64,000 nucleotides of DNA from CFX2 sp014338005 (GCA_030263555.1 SZPE01000001.1:83473-147472), one strand, 5' to 3'; positions 25,299-34,664 are shown, counted from the first letter of the stretch. Notes: generated by a model from the sequence alone, not told the origin. Translations and numbers: made by a program.

Positions 25299-26846
25299 TT
25301 AATCCGGGCAAAGGCCATCCCAGGCCAGCGCGTATACGGCCATATTCGCGCCACCGGCCTTCGGTGATGCCCTCCCTTCGGTGATGAACACCCGGCACAG
25401 GCGCGGGTCGTCCGGGTTCTGGCCGGGTATCTGGTCGGGGAAAGCCATCAGGTAGCGGGCGTCGTTGGCCTGCATCCAGTCCCACAGCGCCTCCCCATCC
25501 CGGATGAATGGGATGACCTCCGGGTTCACCAGCCCGGCCAAATCCAGAATCGGCCTGGGCGCGAAGTAACCAACCGCGCCGATGTCATGCACGGCCAGGC
25601 GGTCTTCCGGCGGCAGGTGGCTTTGAATCCATTGAGCGGTCGTTACCATTTCCTCGTCAATAATCTGCACGTCGCGGCTGTAAATGCCGGCCCCGGCCAG
25701 CGCGAAATAAACGAACGCCAGCGCGCTCGCCGCCGCCAGCGACCGGCTCACCACACGCCCGGCCAGCGTCCGGCGGCTTTCGCGCAGCATCCAGGCCGTA
25801 CCGACCACCCCAACCAGCACCAGCGACGGCAGCGCCGGAATCACGTAGCGCCCATGCTGGTAGGGCGCGGGCAGGCGCGCCGCATACAGCGCCACCAGCG
25901 CCAGCGCCCAGCCGACCGGCATCAGAAACAGCAGATTTTCCCGGTTGGCCCGCAGCCGCCGCGCCGTCCTCACGATAAAATAAACCAGACCCGGCAGCAG
26001 CAAAATCTGCCCCCCGGCGAAAATCGGCTTGAACATCTCCCACAGGCGGCGCGGGTACGGCAGCAGCGCGGCGATTGGGGCGTATTCCGCCTGTTTAGCA
26101 GCGGCGGTGTTCGGCAGCAGGCCGCCCGTAAGCTGGAGGTTGAGGATTAAATACGGCGCGATGCATATGCCGAAACCCAGGCCCGTCCCCAGCGCCCAGG
26201 GCAGCCAGCGCCGCCAGCCCACCGGCAGCCGCGCCGCCAGAACAGCCGCCCCCACCATTCCCGCCAGCAGCACGCCTTCCGGTCGCGTGAGCGCCGCCAG
26301 CGCCGTGCAAACACCGAACAGCCCGCCCCGCCGCCAGCCGCCAGCCGGCGCATCCCATCCCAGGGCCATCAGCGCCAGCGTCCACAGGCCGAACAGCATC
26401 GTCTCCATGCCGGAAGCCGCCGCCCAGATCAGATGCCACGTCCCCACCAGCGCCAGCCCGGCGGCCAGCCCGATGTATCGCTGGCCCGGCAGCAGCCGCG
26501 CCGCCAGCCGCGCGCCTACCATTCCCGTCCCGGCCAGCGCCAGCGCCCCCAGGCCGTGCGTCCACAGCTTGAACGGCACATTCAGCGCATAACCCGCCGC
26601 CAGCAGTATTGTATACAGCGGCGAGGTGGAAGCGGCGCTCGGCACACCCGGCACGAAAGCCCATACCCCGGTCTGCGCCAGGCTGCGCCCATAAACCTGG
26701 TGTATCCAGCTGTCGTCGAGCGGGAAACCGCCGCCGGCAGCTGCCGCGTACAGCGCCACCGCCAGCAGCGCAGCGGCCAGCAGCAGTGCGTCAGTCCGGC
26801 GAAAAAAGACACGTGAGGGTGAAAAATCGTCAGCAGCGAATTTCAT
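25299..26846 (-). CDS. GT-C-type polytopic membrane protein (PMT-like glycosyltransferase)
   Basis: This 515-residue protein has about ten membrane helices and a soluble C-terminal domain of about 110 residues. The first outside loop carries an acidic pair (FPLDDSWIHQVYGRSL), the typical catalytic position of GT-C glycosyltransferases that use polyprenyl-phosphate sugars. The donor and acceptor are unknown. The C-terminal part (HDIGAVGYFAPRPILDLAGL) is a common extension of this protein type. It is the last gene of the large membrane block and overlaps the preceding gene by 17 nt. Confidence 0.75.
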   Translation of the reverse strand: MKFAADDFSPSRVFFRRTDALLLAAALLAVALYAAAAGGGFPLDDSWIHQVYGRSLAQTGVWAFVPGVPSAASTSPLYTILLAAGYALNVPFKLWTHGLGALALAGTGMVGARLAARLLPGQRYIGLAAGLALVGTWHLIWAAASGMETMLFGLWTLALMALGWDAPAGGWRRGGLFGVCTALAALTRPEGVLLAGMVGAAVLAARLPVGWRRWLPWALGTGLGFGICIAPYLILNLQLTGGLLPNTAAAKQAEYAPIAALLPYPRRLWEMFKPIFAGGQILLLPGLVYFIVRTARRLRANRENLLFLMPVGWALALVALYAARLPAPYQHGRYVIPALPSLVLVGVVGTAWMLRESRRTLAGRVVSRSLAAASALAFVYFALAGAGIYSRDVQIIDEEMVTTAQWIQSHLPPEDRLAVHDIGAVGYFAPRPILDLAGLVNPEVIPFIRDGEALWDWMQANDARYLMAFPDQIPGQNPDDPRLCRVFITEGRASPKAGGANMAVYALAWDGLCPD

Positions 26847-28428
26847 ACAGCTTTACACCGGGAATATCCAGGGGCAGCGGCACGAGGAACGCCGGCGGGT
26901 CGCGCAAAATCGGCCACAGGCTGGCCGGGGCCGCCCCGGCGCGCCCGTCCTCGGTGACGCCCTCCAGCAGCAGATAACCCACCGCATAACGGCAGGCGAT
27001 GTCCAGAATCACCTCCGGCGCTTCGTTGGGCAGCACCACACCGCCCAGGCCGGCGAAATAATACAGCTGCGCCGGGTCGTTAATCATCACGCGGGCATCC
27101 GGCGGCAGCATTTCACGCAGGCGGGCATACAGCGCCGGCGTGCCGTGCGGCAGGGCGCGGTTCGCCAGCCCCACCGTCAGGCTCAGATACAGCGCCGCGC
27201 CCACCAGCGCCGTCGAAAAAATCCACTTGGCCTGCCCCGCTTTCCAGCGCCGCCGGCGCCGCGCGGCCCAATCCACAGCATCATCCAGGCCGGCCACACC
27301 CAGCGCCGCCCACCAGGGAACCAGCGCCGCCGCCGAATGGAACAGCCCGCCGCGATAGCCCGGATACGGAAAAACCAGCGTCATGACCAGGTGCAGCCCC
27401 AGCGCATACAGCCAGAACCCGCGCAGGAACGGCTCGCGCCGCCGGCGCCACAGGCCGAACAACATCAGCGGGGTCATCACCACCAGCCCTTCGACGGCGA
27501 TGAACGTGCCTAAATTGCCGGACAGCAGCCCCGTATTACCCAGCAGCGCCTCGGCGCGCGTCCTGAAAAACGTCGCCAGCCCATCGGCAAAAAAGGCCGC
27601 CGGGTTCGCGTCCGGGGGATAATTAAACAGGTCGTTATACTCGGTGAACCAGATGGCCTGCGCCCCGCCCACCGGCAGCGGCGAACCGACCGCCGCCAGA
27701 TTGCGGGCGAACCAGGGCAGCATCACCAGCAGGTAAACCAGAGTCATCAGCCCCGCCGATGCGGCGCGCATTTTAAGTGTTTCCCGCGCGGCCTTCCAGG
27801 GCCAGAAAATCACCGCCCATCCTACCATCAGCAGCAGCAAACCATCGGCGCGCGTCAGGTGCGCCAAGCCGGCCAGCGCCCCGGCCAGCGCCCAGCACGT
27901 ATACCGGCGTCTCGCACCGCCGTCATCCGCCGCGCCCATGCAGATCAGCCCCCACACGCCGGCCAGCGCATACGGCGCGAAGGTGTCAATCGTCCCCCAG
28001 AAGCGGACATAATAACCGCTGAACAGCGTTAATAAACCGGCAGTCCAGGCATGGCGGCGCGCGCCCCCGATTCGCCCGCCCAGCCAGAATCCGGCATAGA
28101 CCGTCCCGGCGTACAGCAGGGCAAACGGCCATTGGGCGGCGGCGTAATCCCCCGGCGCGTTCAGCAGCCCCATGCCCAGGGCGGCGGCCAGCGAGGTGAG
28201 CGGCATCCAGTACAGGTGCGACGGCGCGGGCAGTTCTTCCGGCGCGCCGATATACGTCCACAGGTAGGCATCCGTCAATCCCTGGCCGGAGACGACCCGG
28301 TTGGCGGCGTTGAGATGATAATAAGCGTCGGTGTAATTTGGCGCGGCCACCAGGCCGCGCGTCAGCGCAAACGCGCCAGCCAGCGCGACGGCGGCAAACA
28401 ACAGGCGTTCTCGCGTGGTTAAGCTCAA
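26830..28428 (-). CDS. GT-C-like polytopic membrane protein
   Basis: This 532-residue protein has about ten to twelve hydrophobic segments. The N-terminal outside loop reads YTDAYYHLNAANRVVSGQGL, with an Asp and aromatic residues as in GT-C glycosyltransferases, and LPAPSHLYWMPLTS follows. A short soluble tail ends the protein. It probably moves sugars from a lipid carrier on the outer face of the membrane; the substrate is unknown. The gene overlaps its upstream neighbour by 4 nt and its downstream neighbour by 17 nt. Confidence 0.7.
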   Translation of the reverse strand: MSLTTRERLLFAAVALAGAFALTRGLVAAPNYTDAYYHLNAANRVVSGQGLTDAYLWTYIGAPEELPAPSHLYWMPLTSLAAALGMGLLNAPGDYAAAQWPFALLYAGTVYAGFWLGGRIGGARRHAWTAGLLTLFSGYYVRFWGTIDTFAPYALAGVWGLICMGAADDGGARRRYTCWALAGALAGLAHLTRADGLLLLMVGWAVIFWPWKAARETLKMRAASAGLMTLVYLLVMLPWFARNLAAVGSPLPVGGAQAIWFTEYNDLFNYPPDANPAAFFADGLATFFRTRAEALLGNTGLLSGNLGTFIAVEGLVVMTPLMLFGLWRRRREPFLRGFWLYALGLHLVMTLVFPYPGYRGGLFHSAAALVPWWAALGVAGLDDAVDWAARRRRRWKAGQAKWIFSTALVGAALYLSLTVGLANRALPHGTPALYARLREMLPPDARVMINDPAQLYYFAGLGGVVLPNEAPEVILDIACRYAVGYLLLEGVTEDGRAGAAPASLWPILRDPPAFLVPLPLDIPGVKLYEIRC

Positions 28429-30095
28429 GATGAACCCGATTCCTCAATCACCCGGTAGATCGTCACGCCCCCGGACGAAAATACCACCTCTAAATAAGCG
28501 GCGCCGGCCGGATTCCAGTTCCCAAACCGGCGCGCATCCTCATCATACCAGACGTACACCGCGCCGGTAACGGCAAGAAACTGCCGCCGCCAGTCATCGG
28601 GTGCGGCAGGGTCGTAAAAGCGCCGCATATCCGCCACTTTGGCTGCAAAGTCGGCGGTTTCAATCCAGTGTCCCAGGTACACCCGCTGGCCGAGCGCCGC
28701 CACCAGCCGCCCGCCGCTGCCCTGTCCGGCGGCGTCGGTGACGGTCAGCACCAGATCATCGCGCCCGGTCGTTTCACGCCGCATCCAGGCGAAGGCCGCC
28801 AGATCGTCCGGGTTGTAAAAAACTGCCCGGTGGCTGAAAGGTTCGGACAGCGCGGCGATGTTCACCGCCAGCATCCCCACCAGCGCCACCGACGCCAGCC
28901 CCAGGTACAGGATGCTCGCCAGCGGGCGCAGCCTGGCCCGCAGACGCGGCTGCACCGCCCGCGACCAGCCGTAAGCCGCCAGCGCCGCCAGCGGCGTCTG
29001 TACGCCCAGCAGGTAGCGCCGCTGCGTAGGGAACGGCGCGTACAGCAGCATCGCCACCAGCGCCACCCACAGGATCGGCAGCCACCAGCGGTCATCCGGG
29101 CGGTCGAGCAGGAAGGCGCGCAGCCCCGGCACAAGCGGCAGAATAAACGGCAGATAACCCAGCAGATAATACGTCACCGGCGGCGAAAGCGTCTGGTTCT
29201 GTTCGGCAAAAGCGGCCCACACCGGATGGCTGTAAAGCGCGGCATACTGGTAAATAATCAGCGCCCCGTAACAACCCAGCGGCAGCAGCAGCCACAGCGC
29301 CCGCCGCCAGGTCAGCCGCCGCGCCGAAAAGGTGTGGTAGGCCGCCAGTATCACCAGCAGCGGCCCGAACAGCAGCGCCGCGTAAGGCTGGATGATCGCC
29401 TGCGCCGCCAGCGCCAGCGTCAAGACCACCAGCGGCGACACAATATACTCTCCCTTTCCATGTATGGGGGGATTGGGGGGAGGAGTTCGCACCCACGCCT
29501 CAAACGCCAGCACGATGATAATCTGCACGATCACCGCCGCCGCAAAGTGCGGCATCACCAGCGCCCCCAGCAGGTTAAAAGCGTCCGTCAGCCAGAATTC
29601 AATCGGCGACAGTTCGGCGGTCATGGCCGGGTCGAGCGCCAGCAGCAGCCAGCTCCACCCGCTCGCAATCGTGCCGAACAGGGTCGCCAGCCATCGCTCC
29701 GCCGGTTTTTCAAAAAAATGGGCGGCAAATGCCCAGATCGCCAGCGCCATGCCCGCCGTCAGGGCAAACCGCGCAATGTGGTAAACCGCCGGCAGGCTGA
29801 AAGGCGTCAGGCTTGCCAGCGCGCCCAGCGCCACGTAAAAACCCTGCACCAGCGGCAGACCGGGGTGCGCCTCGTGTGTGAACAGCAGGTGATAAGCCCA
29901 CTGGCCGCGACACCCCTGCCACATTTTGGCGATGTGGCTGTTGAAGTCCACCAACGCCCCGGTCGGCACGGCTGCCGCGCCGCTGTACTGCCATCCCGGC
30001 GGCGCGCTCCAACTGCCCACCGCATACGGCAGCGTCGTCAGCGCCGCCAGCGCCAGCCCGAACAGCCACACCGCAAGCGGGAATCGCCTCATCAT
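28425..30095 (-). CDS. Polytopic membrane protein, GT-C-like
   Basis: This protein of about 556 residues has many membrane helices and a C-terminal soluble region. The first large loop contains HIAKMWQGCRGQWAYHLLFT and EAHPG. The same pattern recurs in the membrane protein at 44258-45844 (YLSKMQQG, GSW, TPEAHSG), so the two are paralogues. A stretch near the middle (RTPPPNPPIHGKGEY) is encoded by a C/G-rich palindromic repeat at 29450-29484 that appears to have been inserted in frame. I chose the ATG at 30095 because it overlaps the upstream stop by 4 nt (ATGA); a GTG at 30143 would overlap by 52 nt. Function is inferred only as glycan-related. Confidence 0.68.
   Translation of the reverse strand: MMRRFPLAVWLFGLALAALTTLPYAVGSWSAPPGWQYSGAAAVPTGALVDFNSHIAKMWQGCRGQWAYHLLFTHEAHPGLPLVQGFYVALGALASLTPFSLPAVYHIARFALTAGMALAIWAFAAHFFEKPAERWLATLFGTIASGWSWLLLALDPAMTAELSPIEFWLTDAFNLLGALVMPHFAAAVIVQIIIVLAFEAWVRTPPPNPPIHGKGEYIVSPLVVLTLALAAQAIIQPYAALLFGPLLVILAAYHTFSARRLTWRRALWLLLPLGCYGALIIYQYAALYSHPVWAAFAEQNQTLSPPVTYYLLGYLPFILPLVPGLRAFLLDRPDDRWWLPILWVALVAMLLYAPFPTQRRYLLGVQTPLAALAAYGWSRAVQPRLRARLRPLASILYLGLASVALVGMLAVNIAALSEPFSHRAVFYNPDDLAAFAWMRRETTGRDDLVLTVTDAAGQGSGGRLVAALGQRVYLGHWIETADFAAKVADMRRFYDPAAPDDWRRQFLAVTGAVYVWYDEDARRFGNWNPAGAAYLEVVFSSGGVTIYRVIEESGSS
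29450..29484. repeat. C/G-rich palindromic repeat inside a coding sequence
   Basis: CCATGTATGG (29458-29467) is flanked by TCCCTTT on one side and G-runs (GGGGGG at 29466-29471, six Gs at 29475-29480) on the other. On the minus strand it is translated as TPPPNPPIHGKGE within a membrane protein. Its layout matches the elements at 34628, 36224, 36270 and 37528. Confidence 0.55.
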
Positions 30096-31303
30096 ACGGC
30101 GGACTCCCCGCCGAACCGCCACCACATCCGGCGCGTCGGCCACAGCAGCAGCAGGATACCAAACGGCAGCGGCAGATACAGCGTCGGATGTTCAAATTCG
30201 CCGGCCACCGTCGTCACAAAATGCAGCCAGGGCAGCAGCACCAGCGCCGCCAGCAGCAGCGCCACCCACAAACCGCCCCATCTCTGCCGCGCCAGCCGGC
30301 TGAAGTAAAACACCAGCGGCAGAAAAAACACTACATAATGCGGTGTGGCCGTCCGGGGCGCGATCAGGTGCGTGACCGTCAGCGTCAGCGCCAGCGTCCA
30401 CAGCAGGCGCGCATCTTTTTTCTGCGCCAGCACGCCCCACCACGCCCACAGCATCCACCCGGCCAGCGCCGCCGTGACCGCGTATTCGGCCAGGCTGCCC
30501 AGCCCCAGATAATACTGCGTCACAATCCACACCGGCGAACCAAGCGCCGTATAGGACGGATACAGCGAAAGCTGCGCCAGCCAGTCGCCCAGCCAGGACG
30601 GCAGCAGGGCAAACGAAGCCAGCAGCGCCGCGCCGAACACCGCCGCAAACGCCGCCAGGAAAGACCAGCGCCGCGCCCGCCAGCCCCACAGCAGCAAAAA
30701 CGGCGCGACCAGAAAACCCATCTGCGGTTTGATGGTCGAAAGCGCCAGCGCCGCGCCCGCCAGCCGGTTCTGGCCGCGCGCCAGCCCCCAGATCGCCAGA
30801 ATCTCCAGGAAAACCACCAGCGTCCCCGGCTGTCCCAGGATCATACCGCGCGCCGAAAAATAGAAAAACAGCGCCCACAGCGCCAGCGCCGCCAGCAGCG
30901 GCGCGCCCGGCTGCCAGCGCAGCAGGTTCAGCAGCAGCAGCAGCGAGCCGATCAGACAAGCGGCCAGCAGTGCCATCCAGGCCGCCGAAGCCCACGAATA
31001 CGGCAGGTACACCAGCGGCCATACCAGAAAAACCGTGTAAAACGGGTAGGCGAAATAACCGGGGTCTTCCCCTTCTACCACCGCGCGCCCGTAGATGCGC
31101 GTCTGGATGTTCAGGCTGGCCTGTTCGCCGTAGGGGTTCAGGCCGTCTATCCAGTAGGAGCGCGCGCCTTCCCAGCGCGACATAAAATCGTTCAGTCCCG
31201 GATACTTGGCCGTGAAAATGCTGCGGATGCCGACCACTACAACGGCGAAAACAACCAGCGCCACCAGCGCCAGAATCAGCTTTTGCGACCGGCTTTCGAT
31301 CAT
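30092..31303 (-). CDS. Glycosyltransferase family 87-like (DUF2029) membrane protein
   Basis: This 403-residue protein has about ten membrane helices. It has the features of DUF2029/GT87 proteins, which are polyprenyl-phosphate-dependent mannosyltransferase-like enzymes. There is an N-terminal outside loop with NDFMSRWEGARSYWIDGLNP, a Pro/Tyr-rich loop (DPGYFAYPFYTVFLVWPL) and the central ALSTIKPQMGFLVAPFLL segment. Sugar specificity cannot be read. It overlaps both neighbours by 4 nt, so translation is tightly coupled. Confidence 0.75.
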   Translation of the reverse strand: MIESRSQKLILALVALVVFAVVVVGIRSIFTAKYPGLNDFMSRWEGARSYWIDGLNPYGEQASLNIQTRIYGRAVVEGEDPGYFAYPFYTVFLVWPLVYLPYSWASAAWMALLAACLIGSLLLLLNLLRWQPGAPLLAALALWALFFYFSARGMILGQPGTLVVFLEILAIWGLARGQNRLAGAALALSTIKPQMGFLVAPFLLLWGWRARRWSFLAAFAAVFGAALLASFALLPSWLGDWLAQLSLYPSYTALGSPVWIVTQYYLGLGSLAEYAVTAALAGWMLWAWWGVLAQKKDARLLWTLALTLTVTHLIAPRTATPHYVVFFLPLVFYFSRLARQRWGGLWVALLLAALVLLPWLHFVTTVAGEFEHPTLYLPLPFGILLLLWPTRRMWWRFGGESAV

Positions 31304-32871
31304 GAACCTTCCTCATCGGCATACAGCGTGACGACCAGATCATTAAACGCCCACTGGCCGGTTTTATCGTAACGCCCTTCAAGCCATTCCAGCGCCGCCT
31401 CTAAATCCGACCGCCCCGCCGCCGCGTACTGCCGTTCGGCGAAGTCGAACATCACCCACCACACCCGACGCGCGCCGCCCGCCGCCGCCTCGACCGTTTC
31501 ATCGGCCAGCAGCCCCAGCGCCTCTTGGGTGGGCAGCGCCAGCGTATCTTCTCCGCTGCCGGGCAAATCGCGCAGATACCGCTGTGGCAGCGCGCGCGCA
31601 TAATATACCATCGGCAGCGCCGAAAGTTTGTTCTGGTGAACAATGATGTCGCCTTCCTGCCGCTGTTCCTGGATGGCTGCCGCCGCTTCCTCAAAGGGCG
31701 AGTTCGGGAAGATCGCCCAGGTGTACTGGTGGTACAGGCCGATTCCGGCCAGCGCCAGCCCCACCAGCCCGATCAATCCCGCCACCGGGCGCGGCAGCCC
31801 GCCGCGTGTGAACAGCCACGCCAGCGCCAGATACAGCAGCAGCGCCGAGGGCAGCAGGCCGCGAATCAGGTACACCGGCTGAAGCTGCGAAACCAGCCAC
31901 ATCAGCGCCGGCGGGGCGGCGGCCAGCCACAGCGTCAGCCGCAGCGCATCCCGGTCGGCACGCAGGCGGCGCGCGGTCAGAACGACCTGCACCGCCAGAA
32001 ACGCCAACATAAAAAGCGCACCCACCAGGGCGATCATCGAGCTGGGCGCGGGGATGTCCAGGTTGACCGCCAGGAACGAGCGCGCCGTCAGCAAAAGCTG
32101 GCCGATGTTCGGCGGCGACAGCCAGTAATACGAGCGTACTTTATCAAACTGTCCCGGCAGGTTCACCAGCCAGGGCAGATAGACGATCACCGCCACCAGC
32201 GCGCCCGCCGCCGCGCGCAGCAGCAGCTTCCAATCGCGCCGCAAGACGGGAATCAGCCCCAGCGCGATTAAATAAAAAGCCGCCAACTGCTGCGTATACA
32301 TCGCCAGCCCGGCCAGCACGCCAAACGCCGCCCACCAAAGCCAGTTACCTCGGCTGACGGCCTGCGATTCTTCTTCCGCCGGTGTACGAAGGGAGCGGCT
32401 GCCCCGCACGAAACACCACGTCGCGGTAGCCAGCAGCAGCCCCAGCAGCGCATACATGCGCGCTTCCTGCGAATACTGTACATGGAACGGCGCGACAGCC
32501 GTAATGAGTGCCGCCATCAGGCCGGTTTTGTCCCCGAACAGGTCGCGTCCCAGCAGGTATATCAGGCCGACCGTCGCCACACCCAACAGCGCGCTCCACA
32601 GCCGCACGGCAAACGGGGACTGCCCGAACAGCGACATCCAGGCATTGAGCGTGCCGTAATACAGCAGCGGGTGGATGTCCGCCGCGCCGCCCGCCACCGG
32701 CGTCAGCGTGCCGTACAGCATGGCGTCCAGCCCTTTTTCGCTGAACAGCACAGCAAACGCCTCGTCATACCACAGGGGACGAACCCCCAGGTTGACCAGG
32801 CGCAGCGCCAGCGCCAGCAGCAGGATGAGCAGCAGCGCCGAACGATTATCATTAACTAAGCGGCGGGTTAT
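31300..32871 (-). CDS. PMT/ArnT-like glycosyltransferase with non-canonical start
   Basis: This GT-C glycosyltransferase of about 523 residues has many membrane helices and a soluble C-terminal domain. The conserved N-terminus is readable upstream of any ATG, GTG or TTG: a hydrophobic helix (LLLILLLALALRLVNLG) and the catalytic loop RPLWYDEAFA, with D36-E37. The first standard start codon, a GTG at 32751, would remove the helix and the acidic pair. The frame is open back to about 32940. I place the start at an ATA at 32871, which overlaps the preceding TAA (ATAA) and lies about 10 nt after GAGG. A CTG at 32880 is another option. Downstream motifs such as FHVQYSQEARMYAL are typical of the family. 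Confidence 0.72.
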   Translation of the reverse strand: MTRRLVNDNRSALLLILLLALALRLVNLGVRPLWYDEAFAVLFSEKGLDAMLYGTLTPVAGGAADIHPLLYYGTLNAWMSLFGQSPFAVRLWSALLGVATVGLIYLLGRDLFGDKTGLMAALITAVAPFHVQYSQEARMYALLGLLLATATWCFVRGSRSLRTPAEEESQAVSRGNWLWWAAFGVLAGLAMYTQQLAAFYLIALGLIPVLRRDWKLLLRAAAGALVAVIVYLPWLVNLPGQFDKVRSYYWLSPPNIGQLLLTARSFLAVNLDIPAPSSMIALVGALFMLAFLAVQVVLTARRLRADRDALRLTLWLAAAPPALMWLVSQLQPVYLIRGLLPSALLLYLALAWLFTRGGLPRPVAGLIGLVGLALAGIGLYHQYTWAIFPNSPFEEAAAAIQEQRQEGDIIVHQNKLSALPMVYYARALPQRYLRDLPGSGEDTLALPTQEALGLLADETVEAAAGGARRVWWVMFDFAERQYAAAGRSDLEAALEWLEGRYDKTGQWAFNDLVVTLYADEEGS

Positions 32872-33302
32872 TGATCCCAGACCTCGACCTTTTTGTTCTC
32901 CAGCACCGCCCCCTGTTTTTTCAGGATATAGACGGTGGTTTCATCCCGGCCATCAAAACTCACCAATTCCCAGCCGTCGCGGCCCAGTTCGTTGAGCGCG
33001 TAATAAATCGGCTGGTCTTTCCAGTCCGGCATGGCGCTGCCGTTAAAACGGTACTGCGTGCCGTAGGAGCGTTTCATTTCCAGCGCGGCGTACTGCCAGC
33101 CGACAGTTTGGCCGTTACCGTTACTGTGACCATTGCCGTTAAGATGTTGAATCGGTTTGGCTGCCGGCGACATTTCGTCGAGTTTGTCCAGCCATTTCTG
33201 CGCTATCGGGTCGTCGCTGGCCTTTTGCAGCACCATCCGCGCTTTGTCAAACTGTTTGTCTTCAATCAACTGCCGGGCGATTTCCAGTTCTGGCCGCATC
33301 AT
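32868..33302 (-). CDS. Small soluble protein with DUF4177-like domain
   Basis: This 144-residue protein has an N-terminal helical, TPR-like hairpin (EIARQLIEDKQFDKARMVLQ), a Gly/Asn-rich linker (LNGNGHSNGNGQ) and a C-terminal DUF4177-like domain (WQYAALEM, YYALNELGRDGWELVSFD, YILKKQ). The family's role is unknown. It is the only small soluble protein in the membrane glycosyltransferase block. A good ribosome-binding site (AGGAG) precedes the ATG. The following PMT-like gene begins at its stop codon. Confidence 0.7.
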   Translation of the reverse strand: MMRPELEIARQLIEDKQFDKARMVLQKASDDPIAQKWLDKLDEMSPAAKPIQHLNGNGHSNGNGQTVGWQYAALEMKRSYGTQYRFNGSAMPDWKDQPIYYALNELGRDGWELVSFDGRDETTVYILKKQGAVLENKKVEVWDQ

Positions 33303-33316
33303 AAAACTGCTCCTGT

Positions 33317-33378
33317 GAGTGTTGTTATAACATCCAGCCTACCATTGAGATACCCTTAACAACACTCAAGAAAGTGTT
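33317..33378. promoter_or_regulatory. Inverted repeats able to form alternative hairpins
   Basis: GAGTGTTGTTA (33317-33327) is the exact reverse complement of TAACAACACTC (33357-33367). Part of the second arm, AACACT (33361-33366), can pair instead with AGTGTT (33373-33378). The two hairpins exclude each other. They lie in the 93-nt gap upstream of the DUF4177-like gene. This may be an attenuator-like leader or an operator; the low GC content makes the stems modest. Confidence 0.4.
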
Positions 33379-33395
33379 AAATTCCTGAAATATCG

Positions 33396-34664
33396 TCAGG
33401 CTGCCGGCTCCTGCCGCAGCTTACGGTACAGCGCCGCGCACACCCCGGCCAGCAAAATCGTCCGCGCCAGCACCAGCATCACAAACGGCCCAACCAGCGC
33501 GCCGGCGATTTCGCCGCCGGTATCGCCGGTGCGGATGAACAGAAACGGATATTCGATGAACACCGCCGCGCTCAGCAGCACGACGACCAACACGCCGTTT
33601 CGCGTCGGGAAACACAGCAGCACCAGCGGCGCGATCTGCGCCAACCACTGCGGACTCCAGCCCTGCACCTGTAAAAAGAAGATCAGCAGCGTGATGGTCA
33701 CGAAGGCCGCCAATCCCCGGTCATCGAAGCGCCGCGCGCGCGCGAACACGAACAGCCCCAGCGCCAGCGCCGCGCCCAGCCGCAGCCATCCCGGCACAAC
33801 CGCCGGGCTGCCCTGCATAACGTTCGCCCTGGCCGGGTCGGCGCGGTCGGCCAGCGGGCCAAAATTGCCAGTGCGGTAGTTGCCGTCCAGCAGCGCCCAC
33901 ACCGTCTGGTAGGACGCTTTGTTAAACTGCGCTGTCAGCGAGGGCAGCGTCATAGCGGCATTTTGCGCCAGCAGCGGCAGATAAACCAGCGCGAACACGC
34001 CCGCCAGCAGCGCCGTATAACGCGCCGCCGACCGCCCATCGCGGAAGCACCAGACCGCGCCGACCAGCAGCGCCGGCGTCAGTTTGGTCAGCGCGCCGGC
34101 CGCCGCCGCCAGCGCCGAACGCGCATCACGTTTTTTGAGCAGCCACCACAGCCCCAGCAGCAGCCAGAAGGCCGCCAGCGGCTCGAACGTCCAGAAGGTG
34201 AACACCAGCGGGGCCAGCAGCAGCGCGTAAATCCAGGCCAGCGCCAACCCGACCGCCGCGCCGTGCAGGTGCGCGCCGATGTTCCGCACCAGCGCCAGAT
34301 TGCCCACGTCGAAGGCCAGCACCACCAGGCCGAGCAGCAGCCCGTACCCGGCATAAACGCCGCCCACGCCCTGGTAAATCAGCACCGAAAGATATGTCCA
34401 GGCCGGCGGGAACTCGCTCCACCAGTCCCGGAACGGCGCGCCCAGGCTGTCCGACAGCGCCGCGATATTAAAGTACGTCTGGTAATCGCCGCCGACGGTA
34501 ATGCCGCGTTCGCCGCCTTCGACCAGCAGCGGCTGATAAACCAGCAGCAGCAGCACGCGGAAGGCAACAAACAAAATCAGCAGCAGCCGGAAATCGCCCA
34601 GCAGCCCTGTAACCGCTGCCTGCTTTTCCCCGTACACGGGGACAGGGAGAGGGGTTTTAGCCAT
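33396..34664 (-). CDS. GT87-like (DUF2029-type) membrane protein
   Basis: This 422-residue protein has about ten membrane helices. It contains an outside loop with GGDYQTYFNIAALSDSLG and RDWWSEFPPAWTY, and the AGALTKLTPALLVGAVW segment that matches the family's Lys-Pro/Thr-Pro signature. This suggests a polyprenyl-phosphate-dependent glycosyltransferase. The N-terminus (MAKTPLPVPVYGEKQ) is encoded by a C/G-rich palindromic repeat at 34628-34655, so the start region may have been created or extended by repeat insertion. The gene overlaps its upstream neighbour by 8 nt. Confidence 0.7.
   Translation of the reverse strand: MAKTPLPVPVYGEKQAAVTGLLGDFRLLLILFVAFRVLLLLVYQPLLVEGGERGITVGGDYQTYFNIAALSDSLGAPFRDWWSEFPPAWTYLSVLIYQGVGGVYAGYGLLLGLVVLAFDVGNLALVRNIGAHLHGAAVGLALAWIYALLLAPLVFTFWTFEPLAAFWLLLGLWWLLKKRDARSALAAAAGALTKLTPALLVGAVWCFRDGRSAARYTALLAGVFALVYLPLLAQNAAMTLPSLTAQFNKASYQTVWALLDGNYRTGNFGPLADRADPARANVMQGSPAVVPGWLRLGAALALGLFVFARARRFDDRGLAAFVTITLLIFFLQVQGWSPQWLAQIAPLVLLCFPTRNGVLVVVLLSAAVFIEYPFLFIRTGDTGGEIAGALVGPFVMLVLARTILLAGVCAALYRKLRQEPAA
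34628..34655. repeat. C/G-rich palindromic repeat at the 5' end of a coding sequence
   Basis: CCCCGT (34628-34633) pairs with ACGGGG (34636-34641) around a 2-nt centre, and GACAGGGAGAGGGG follows. On the minus strand it encodes residues 4-14 of the membrane protein (TPLPVPVYGEK). Confidence 0.55.

Noticed and set aside
28668..30308. A 546-residue open frame on the plus strand
   Set aside because: It is antisense to a membrane protein and composed mainly of Arg, Gln and Pro, as expected for a GC-rich shadow frame.
32868..33302. The TPR-like stretch taken as part of the following PMT gene through a frameshift
   Set aside because: Both products have complete, separate features, and the DUF4177-like protein ends naturally at the TAA.
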